A stretch of DNA of 20,997 bases from an uncultured bacterium (lineage in GTDB: Bacteria > Actinomycetota > Coriobacteriia > Coriobacteriales > Coriobacteriaceae), in NCBI GenBank assembly GCA_905216075.1, contig CAJMSO010000008.1:1-20997 (forward strand), written 5' to 3'. Positions 13,808-19,122 of this stretch are shown here, in pieces. Under the pieces are notes generated by a model. The model was not told where the DNA came from, did no database searches, and was given only the letters and a program-made list of their open reading frames with translations. Each line of letters opens with the position of its first letter. Positions within the stretch are counted from its first letter, which is position 1. The translations under genes and the position numbers were made by a program.

Positions 13808-14650
13808 ATGATTGTGTTTTCCGATATGGATGGAACGCTGCTGACGAGTGATAAGCAGATGAGCGACGCCACCTGGGCAATGCTCGACGAACTCGCTCGA
13901 CGTGGGATTGAGTTTGTGCCCTGCACGGGGCGTCCGCTGTCGGGCATCTTTGAGCCCATCCTCGCCCACCCCGCCGTACACTACGCGGTCTGTGCCAACG
14001 GCGCCAGCGTCTGGCAGCTCGACGAGGATACGCCCACCGACGCCTCGCGCGCCACGTGCATCTTGAGCCGTCCGCTCGACCGTGGCATTGCCCACCGCAT
14101 CCATCGCATTGCCGCCGGCCACGATGTGACCTTCGATATCTTCGCGGATGGGCAGTGCTTCCTCCCCCGCTCGCTATACGGGCGTCTGGATGAGTTCTGT
14201 GGCGGCGACCCCCACATCGCGGCTTCGCTCAAGCGCACACGAACACCGATCGACATGGATATCGACAGCAAGATCGACGAGGTCGAGACGCTCGAACGCA
14301 TCGCCATGTACTGGCACGACCCGGCCGATCGCGACGCCATCGCAGCAGAGCTCGACACGCTCGGAGGCATTGAGGTCACGCGTTCGTACGCCATGAATAT
14401 CGAGGTCATGGGTGAGGGCGCCACCAAGGGGACGGCCCTCACGTGGTTATGCGAGCACCTGGGCGAGCGTCTCGCCGACGCCTGGGCGTTCGGCGACAAC
14501 ATCAACGACATCCCCATGCTACAGGCAGCGGGCCACGGCATGGCCATGATCAACGCCGAGTCCGAAGACCGCGAGGCCGCCGACGCCATCACCGAATACG
14601 ACAACGACCACGACGGCGTCGCCCGCACCATCATGGCCGCCCTCGCTTAG
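13808..14650 (+). CDS. Cof-type HAD-superfamily phosphatase (plus strand)
   Basis: This is a magnesium-dependent phosphatase of the Cof (HAD class IIB) group, which acts on sugar phosphates and similar small substrates. The actual substrate cannot be told from sequence. The 280-residue product has motif I DMDGT with the nucleophile Asp6 and acid Asp8, a type-IIB cap between about 85 and 190, motif III Lys207 in ATKGTAL, and motif IV GDNIND (229-234). ATG 13808 follows AAAGGA. It lies just after the gltA terminator, so it likely has its own promoter. It converges on a second Cof-type gene, with a repeat between the two stops. The two proteins share the fold but are clearly diverged, so they are not a recent duplication. 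It ends in TAG. Confidence 0.88.
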   Translation: MIVFSDMDGTLLTSDKQMSDATWAMLDELARRGIEFVPCTGRPLSGIFEPILAHPAVHYAVCANGASVWQLDEDTPTDASRATCILSRPLDRGIAHRIHRIAAGHDVTFDIFADGQCFLPRSLYGRLDEFCGGDPHIAASLKRTRTPIDMDIDSKIDEVETLERIAMYWHDPADRDAIAAELDTLGGIEVTRSYAMNIEVMGEGATKGTALTWLCEHLGERLADAWAFGDNINDIPMLQAAGHGMAMINAESEDREAADAITEYDNDHDGVARTIMAALA

Positions 14651-14658
14651 TCGTTGGG

Positions 14659-14760
14659 TAGTCATTGGGGACGTTCTTAAACGACTAGTCGTTGGGGACA
14701 GTCTTCGCGAAAAAGCTGCAAGGACTGTCCCCCACTGCCGGCAGAAAAGGAACGTCCCCA
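14659..14760. repeat. REP-like nested palindrome between two convergent genes
   Basis: Four GGGGAC-headed arms are nested. The outer pair is TGGGGACGTTCTT (14666-14678) with AAGGAACGTCCCCA (14747-14760). The inner pair is TGGGGACAGTCTT (14693-14705) with AAGGACTGTCCCCCA (14720-14734). The block TAGTC...GTCTT at 14659-14705 recurs inverted at 15727-15773. It fills the 119 bp gap between the stop codons of the two HAD genes and may end transcription from both sides. Confidence 0.8.
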
Positions 14761-14769
14761 TCTGCCGGA

Positions 14770-15564
14770 TTAAGCGAGACTCTCCAGCACGCGACGGAGC
14801 TCCTGCTGGACGGCGTGGTCGCGATTACAACCCACCACGCGATCGGCCACCGCTTTGAGCGCGGGACGCGCGTTTTCCATCGCGCAGCCCGTGCCGACAA
14901 AGCGAATGATCTCGTAGTCGTTCATCGAGTCGCCAAACGCCATGACCTCGTCGCGTTCGACGCCATAGTGCTCCATGAGCTGCTCGATTCCCGAGGCTTT
15001 CGACACACCGGGCTGCATGGCATCGATCCATGCGTTTCCAGAAGGCGCAAAGGTAAAGAGCTGGCCAAGCTCGCGCTGCAGTACGTAGGCACTGTCCATA
15101 ACGGCACAGTCATCGCAAAAGATACTCGCCTTGATGATATTTACGCTGGGATCGGGCAGCTCCCAAATGCGCTCGGCATTGGGAAGGTCCTTATCGACCT
15201 CACGCACGAACTTGCACTCGTCATCGAGCAGGAAGGACTTGGTTCGGTCAAAGAGCGCAAGATGCAGATTGGGAAACGTCCTGACGGCTTGGGCGAGCCT
15301 TCGAATCGCCAGGTGGGAATACACCTCACGGTCTACCATCTTACCGTCGGCGTAGACTTGGGCGCCGTTAGCGGCGACAAAGTCCATCTTGTCGCGAACG
15401 GGCGCAAAGAACTCGCACAGGCGATCGTAGCGACGACCTGACGATGCAGCGAAATGCACGCCATGCTCGTGTAGCGCCAGAATCAGTTCGTAGGTCTCGG
15501 GAGGCACCTGGCCGTTTTCGTCAAGCAGTGTGCCGTCCATATCGGATGCAATCAGTTTAAACAT
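14770..15564 (-). CDS. Cof-type HAD-superfamily phosphatase (minus strand)
   Basis: This is a second small-molecule phosphatase of the Cof group, 264 residues. Motif I DMDGT gives Asp8 and Asp10, motif III is Lys189 in GVSKASGI, and motif IV is GDSMND (211-216). The cap domain lies between about 85 and 180. The substrate is unknown. ATG 15564 is set by AAGGGAG seven bases upstream, which is buried in a long hairpin, so translation may be regulated. Both flanks carry inverted copies of the same 47 bp REP-like block (14659-14705 and 15727-15773). This may mean that the gene arrived or was shuffled as a unit, or only that the repeat likes intergenic sites. It ends in TAA. Confidence 0.88.
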   Translation of the reverse strand: MFKLIASDMDGTLLDENGQVPPETYELILALHEHGVHFAASSGRRYDRLCEFFAPVRDKMDFVAANGAQVYADGKMVDREVYSHLAIRRLAQAVRTFPNLHLALFDRTKSFLLDDECKFVREVDKDLPNAERIWELPDPSVNIIKASIFCDDCAVMDSAYVLQRELGQLFTFAPSGNAWIDAMQPGVSKASGIEQLMEHYGVERDEVMAFGDSMNDYEIIRFVGTGCAMENARPALKAVADRVVGCNRDHAVQQELRRVLESLA

Positions 15565-15569
15565 AGAAA

Positions 15570-15631
15570 AGCTCCCTTCGGGCTTGATGGAATCGGACGT
15601 ATATCCAAAATCACCGTACCCAAAGGGAGCT
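15570..15631 (-). promoter_or_regulatory. Leader hairpin that hides the ribosome binding site of the HAD gene at 15564
   Basis: On the minus strand AGCTCCCTTTGGG (15631-15619) pairs with CCCGAAGGGAGCT (15582-15570): 9 bp perfect, one G-U, then 3 bp. The loop is about 36 bases. The right arm contains AAGGGAG, the Shine-Dalgarno of the gene, so folding should block translation. The left arm is an exact anti-Shine-Dalgarno and lies at about the predicted transcription start. No known riboswitch family is recognised in the loop. Confidence 0.6.
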
Positions 15632-15634
15632 CAA

Positions 15635-15663
15635 ATAAGACTCCGCGGGCGCAAACGTTACAA
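15635..15663 (-). promoter_or_regulatory. Probable promoter of the HAD gene at 15564
   Basis: On the minus strand TTGTAA (15663-15658), 17 bases and TCTTAT (15640-15635) match the sigma-70 consensus at four of six positions each. The transcript would start near 15628, close to the first base of the anti-Shine-Dalgarno arm of the leader hairpin. Confidence 0.45.
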
Positions 15664-15726
15664 GGACCTAGCAAATAGCTCACGCGCGCCAGAGGCCCCA
15701 CGGTCGCGACGTCAGGCAGCCCGCCA

Positions 15727-15773
15727 AAGAGTGTCCCCGACGATTAGTCGTTTAAGAACGTCCCCGATGACTA
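15727..15773 (-). repeat. REP-like block, inverted partner of 14659-14705
   Basis: Read on the minus strand it matches 14659-14705 at 43 of 47 positions (TAGTCATCGGGGACGTTC..., ending in GGGGACACTCTT). It begins exactly at the TAG stop codon of ade. It carries the two GGGGAC arms of the left half of the REP element but not the right half, so it is a half copy. Confidence 0.8.
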
Positions 15774-17591
15774 GTCGGCATAGGTGAAGGTTGTAACGTC
15801 GAACATGCCCTCGGGGCGGATGCGGAGCGTCGGGATGACCGGCAGGGGCAGGAAGATGATGCCCATGATGGGGTCGAGCGGCGGCTCAATACCCATGGCG
15901 CGCGCCTTGACCATAAAGTCGTCGTGCTGCGCAGCAACGTCCTCGGCCGCGCCTTCGCTCATAAGGCCACCGAGCGCCAGCGGAATACGCGCCACGACCT
16001 TGCCGTTGCGCACCAGCACGTGGCCGCCCTGGCCCACGGCCTCGACGGCAGCCATCATATCAGCCGCGCTGTCGCCCACCACGCACACGTTGTGCGAGTC
16101 GTGGCCGATCGTCGAGGCGATGGCACCGCCCGTGATGGTAAAGCCGCGCACCCAGCCGCGACCGATATGCTTGCCGACTAGGCCCAGGCCAGCGGGGCCG
16201 TCGCCATCGGCGCCCTCGGCCTGCAGCGACACGCCGCGGCCGTGGCGCTCGATCAGCATAATGCGGCGCAGGCCCTCGGCACTCTCGGGGCGAGCCATAC
16301 CCGTGATGGCCTTACCCGGCACCACGTCGATCACGGCCTCGCCCGGCTTAAAGGCATAGTCGAACACGTCGAGCGATAGCTTCGGCAGTTTAACGGAAGC
16401 GCGCAGCTCATCGGCAAGGGCCGCAACCTCGGCCATCTCGGGTGCAATCTCGCCCACAAAGGTGCCGTCCTGCGCCACCAGAGCACCGGAGGCATATACG
16501 CGATGCGGAGCCGTGGCAAACGTCAGGTCGTTGAGTACCAGCAGGTCGGCACGCTTGCCCGGGGCGATGGCGCCACGCAGTTCGTGCGGGTCGCGGCAAC
16601 CGTGGTCCAGGCCAAACGCCTCGGCCGTGGACAGGGACGCCATAGAGATGGCAACCACGGGGTCGATACCGGCCTCGACAGCCACGCGGCAGGCATTGTC
16701 AATCATACCGGTCGAAAGCGCGTCGGAGGGAGCGCGGTCGTCGGTCGCAAAGCAGCAGCGGCGGGCACGGGCAGGATTCTCCAGCAGCATCGGAGACAGG
16801 TTGGTCAGGTCATGGCTGCACGTGCCTTCGCGCAGCATCACGTACATACCGCGAGACAGCTTGTCGAGCGCCTCCTCGGGAATCGTCGACTCGTGGTCGG
16901 CGATAATACCTGCTGCGGCATAGGCGTTGAGGTCCTTACCAGCAACGAGCGGCGCGTGGCCGTCAACCTGCTTGGACGGCGTCTGGTTGGCAGCATCGAT
17001 GCGAGCACAGGTCTCGGGGTCGGCCATAAAGACGCCCGGCAGGTTCATCATTTCGCCCAGACCAAAGACATCGCCTGGATGCTCGGCAAAAAACGCCTGC
17101 ATATCGGCAGCCGAAATAACGGCACCGGCCTGCTCGTCGGGCAGCGCGGGCACGCACGAAGGCATCATGTACTTGATGGAGATGGGTGCGCGGCGGCCGT
17201 CCTCGATCATAAAGCGCAAGCCGTCGAGACCGGCAACATTGGCAATCTCGTGGCTGTCGGCAATGGCGGTGGTAGTACCGCGCGTCGCGGCCATGCGAGC
17301 ATACTCGGCGGGACGGATGTTCGAAGACTCGATATGCAGATGCCCGTCAATAAAACCGGGAGCGAGATAGCGACCCTGGCAGTCGATGACCTCAGTTGCC
17401 TCGTAGGTGCCAGCGGCATCGTCGCGACCATCGTAGAGCACGCCGACGATCACACCGTCCTTGACGGCAACGCTACCGGGCGCCACACGCTGGCCATGCA
17501 CGTCGACGATCTGCGCATTGGTAAACAGCGTGTCGACGGGCACGCGCCCCTCGGCAGCATCGATCACAGACCTCATGACCTCAACGGACAT
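15771..17591 (-). CDS. ade: Adenine deaminase
   Basis: This enzyme converts adenine to hypoxanthine and ammonia in purine salvage and is of the amidohydrolase type (AdeC). The 606-residue product shows metal-binding HLHIESS (residues 84-90), then GTTTAIADSHEIANVAG. Further on are IIADHEST, the CFATDDRAPSD segment with the catalytic Asp region, and the amidohydrolase end GAIAPGKRADLLVLND. The C-terminal adenine deaminase domain follows (GLVGKHIGRGWVRGFTITGGAIASTIGHDSHNVCVVG). Most members read ADPHEI where this has ADSHEI, a mild change. ATG 17591 is chosen because AAAGGAG precedes it by five bases; a frame further upstream would translate the leader hairpin. The length is normal. It ends in TAG, where a repeat begins. 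Confidence 0.93.
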   Translation of the reverse strand: MSVEVMRSVIDAAEGRVPVDTLFTNAQIVDVHGQRVAPGSVAVKDGVIVGVLYDGRDDAAGTYEATEVIDCQGRYLAPGFIDGHLHIESSNIRPAEYARMAATRGTTTAIADSHEIANVAGLDGLRFMIEDGRRAPISIKYMMPSCVPALPDEQAGAVISAADMQAFFAEHPGDVFGLGEMMNLPGVFMADPETCARIDAANQTPSKQVDGHAPLVAGKDLNAYAAAGIIADHESTIPEEALDKLSRGMYVMLREGTCSHDLTNLSPMLLENPARARRCCFATDDRAPSDALSTGMIDNACRVAVEAGIDPVVAISMASLSTAEAFGLDHGCRDPHELRGAIAPGKRADLLVLNDLTFATAPHRVYASGALVAQDGTFVGEIAPEMAEVAALADELRASVKLPKLSLDVFDYAFKPGEAVIDVVPGKAITGMARPESAEGLRRIMLIERHGRGVSLQAEGADGDGPAGLGLVGKHIGRGWVRGFTITGGAIASTIGHDSHNVCVVGDSAADMMAAVEAVGQGGHVLVRNGKVVARIPLALGGLMSEGAAEDVAAQHDDFMVKARAMGIEPPLDPIMGIIFLPLPVIPTLRIRPEGMFDVTTFTYAD

Positions 17592-17611
17592 ACATACTCC
17601 TTTAACCGTAG

Positions 17612-17647
17612 AAAAAAGCTGCGGAGCGGACAGACCTTCACCGCAGC
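17612..17647 (-). terminator. Terminator-like attenuator in the ade leader
   Basis: On the minus strand GCTGCGG (17647-17641) and CCGCAGC (17624-17618) close a 16-base loop and run into TTTTTT (17617-17612), 20 bp before the ade start codon. It lies just downstream of the probable ade promoter, so most transcripts would meet it after about 40 bases. No space is left for a purine riboswitch aptamer, and no upstream anti-terminator arm is obvious. Confidence 0.6.
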
Positions 17648-17659
17648 AAACCAATAGCC

Positions 17660-17688
17660 ATTGTATGCCCAAAAGGAAGCCCCGCTAA
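17660..17688 (-). promoter_or_regulatory. Possible ade promoter
   Basis: On the minus strand TTAGCG (17688-17683), 17 bases and TACAAT (17665-17660) form a promoter with a good -10 and a weak -35. A short inverted repeat, GATCCCT / AGGGATC (17719-17741), lies just upstream, between this promoter and the tyrS terminator. Confidence 0.45.
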
Positions 17689-17750
17689 CACCCCTTCCGC
17701 TTAACGGCACCGCCAAATGATCCCTCCGTCCCCAAGGGATCGTCGTAACC

Positions 17751-17787
17751 AAAAAAGGCCGCAGTCGGGAATCCCGGCTGCGGCCTT
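17751..17787 (-). terminator. Intrinsic terminator of tyrS
   Basis: On the minus strand a 16 bp stem, AAGGCCGCAGCCGGGA with TCCCGACTGCGGCCTT (one mismatch), has a tiny loop and is followed by T6 at 17756-17751. It lies 28 bp beyond the tyrS stop codon. Confidence 0.9.
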
Positions 17788-17814
17788 GTTGCACTTGTGA
17801 GGTCAACTCGCTCG

Positions 17815-19026
17815 TTAGATCAGCTTGAAGCCCTTGCGCTTGCCTACGGAGAGGGTGTCGCCCAGCTTGAGGGCGCTGGGATCGATGTTATAGCTCTTGG
17901 GAGCCACGGCCTTGCCGTTGATCTTGACGCCGCCGCCGTCGATATCGCGACGAGCCTGGCCGGCGCTCGCCGAAAGACCCAGGTCCTTGAGCAAGCCGGC
18001 GAGGTAGATCTGGCCCTCGTCGTTAACGGTCAGCTCGACATGCTTCTCGGGGAAGTCGGCGAGCTGGCCCTCCTTGAACACGCGGTCGAACTCGGCCTGA
18101 GCCTCGTCGCCGGCACCGACGCCGTGGTAGGTGTCGCACAGGTCGCGGCCCAGAGCGCGCTTGAGCTCGTAGGGGTCGGCAGAACCATCGGCCAGGGCAG
18201 CGTCGATCTTGTCGACCTCGGCCGGGGTGAGCGAGCTCGCCAGGCGGTAGTACTTGCCGATCATCTCGTCGGGGATGGACATGGTCTTGCCGAACATGTC
18301 CTTGGGCGCGTCGGTCAGGCCGATGTAGTTACCGTAGGACTTGGACATCTTACGAACGCCATCGGTGCCCTCGAGCAGCGGCATGGTGAGCGCGATCTGG
18401 GGCTCCATGCCCATCTTCTCCATGAGCTCACGGCCGGCGAGCAGGTTGAAAAGCTGGTCGGTGCCGCCCATCTCCACGTCAGCCTTAATCATGACCGAAT
18501 CGTATGCCTGCATCACGGGATACAGGAACTCGTGCAGGGCGATCGGCGTCTGGGACTGGTAGCGCTTGGTAAAGTCATCGCGCTCAAGAATGCGGGCAAC
18601 GGTGAACTTGGAGCACACCTGCAGCAGGCCGGCCAGATCCATCGAAAGGATCCAATCGCCGTTGTGCACGATGGTGGTCTTCTCGGGGTCCAGGATCTTC
18701 ATGGCCTGGCTCACGTAGGTCTCGGCGTTGGCCTCGATCTGCTCCTGCGAAAGCTGCGGACGCGTGGAGTTCTTGCCCGAGGGGTCACCAATCAACGCGG
18801 TACCGTTGCCGATGATGAGGGTGACGTTGTGGCCCAGGTCCTGGAACTGGCGCATCTTGCGCAGCGGCACGGCATGGCCCAGGTGCAGGTCGGGGCTGGT
18901 GGGGTCGACGCCGAGCTTGATGTTGAGGGGCTCGCCCTTCTCAAGCTTCTTGCGAAGGTCGGCCTCGGGAACGATCTGCGCGGCGCCCGAGGTGATGATA
19001 CGCATTTGCTCGTCAACAGACAGCAT
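17815..19026 (-). CDS. tyrS: Tyrosyl-tRNA synthetase
   Basis: This class I synthetase charges tRNA-Tyr with tyrosine. The 403-residue product has the HIGH-type motif HLGH (residues 48-51) and the KMSKS motif (226-230), with GGTDQLFN in the tyrosine pocket. A C-terminal S4 RNA-binding domain lies at about 335-400 (GLSASAGQARRDIDGGGVKING). The short spacing between motifs and the early HLGH match the longer-loop TyrZ-like type of bacterial TyrRS. ATG 19026 follows AGGAGG at eight bases. A T-box leader would be expected in many Gram-positives, but only 96 bp separate it from the U32 gene and no T-box sequence is seen there. It ends in TAA. Confidence 0.95.
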   Translation of the reverse strand: MLSVDEQMRIITSGAAQIVPEADLRKKLEKGEPLNIKLGVDPTSPDLHLGHAVPLRKMRQFQDLGHNVTLIIGNGTALIGDPSGKNSTRPQLSQEQIEANAETYVSQAMKILDPEKTTIVHNGDWILSMDLAGLLQVCSKFTVARILERDDFTKRYQSQTPIALHEFLYPVMQAYDSVMIKADVEMGGTDQLFNLLAGRELMEKMGMEPQIALTMPLLEGTDGVRKMSKSYGNYIGLTDAPKDMFGKTMSIPDEMIGKYYRLASSLTPAEVDKIDAALADGSADPYELKRALGRDLCDTYHGVGAGDEAQAEFDRVFKEGQLADFPEKHVELTVNDEGQIYLAGLLKDLGLSASAGQARRDIDGGGVKINGKAVAPKSYNIDPSALKLGDTLSVGKRKGFKLI

Positions 19027-19048
19027 TGGGTATCCTCCTTTTGCTATA

Positions 19049-19073
19049 GCACCCTCGCCGAAAACGGCGGTGC
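19049..19073 (-). promoter_or_regulatory. Strong hairpin in the tyrS leader
   Basis: On the minus strand GCACC-GCCG-TTTT-CGGC-GAG-GGTGC forms a stable stem with a small bulge, 23 bp before the tyrS start codon. No T-run follows, so it is not a terminator. An extended -10-like TGTTATCAT (about 19095-19103, minus strand) sits upstream and could start the tyrS transcript. Confidence 0.4.
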
Positions 19074-19122
19074 TGGAAGTCCATAAACTCTCTTATGATA
19101 ACAAACTGACGCGACGCGGCAC

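Noticed and set aside
13808..15564. The two adjacent Cof-type HAD genes as a recent tandem or inverted duplication
   Set aside because: Apart from the family motifs the proteins differ widely in sequence and cap region, so they are separate old members of the family.
17612..17647. The ade leader sequence GCTGCGGTGAAGG resembles the arm of the hairpin element (GTTGCGGTGAAAT)
   Set aside because: The likeness covers about 11 bases only, the second arm does not match and no element boundary can be drawn. It is treated as chance.
16503..17657. A 384-codon plus-strand frame opposite ade, and a 429-codon one opposite tyrS (17797-19086)
   Set aside because: Both are antisense shadows of well-identified genes, with no ribosome binding site or family similarity.
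17592..17750. Purine riboswitch before ade
   Set aside because: The conserved three-way junction bases are not found, and the predicted leader ahead of the terminator-like hairpin is too short for the aptamer.
19027..19122. T-box riboswitch before tyrS
   Set aside because: The space is only 96 bp, and neither the T-box sequence nor a terminator/anti-terminator pair is visible; only a simple hairpin is present.
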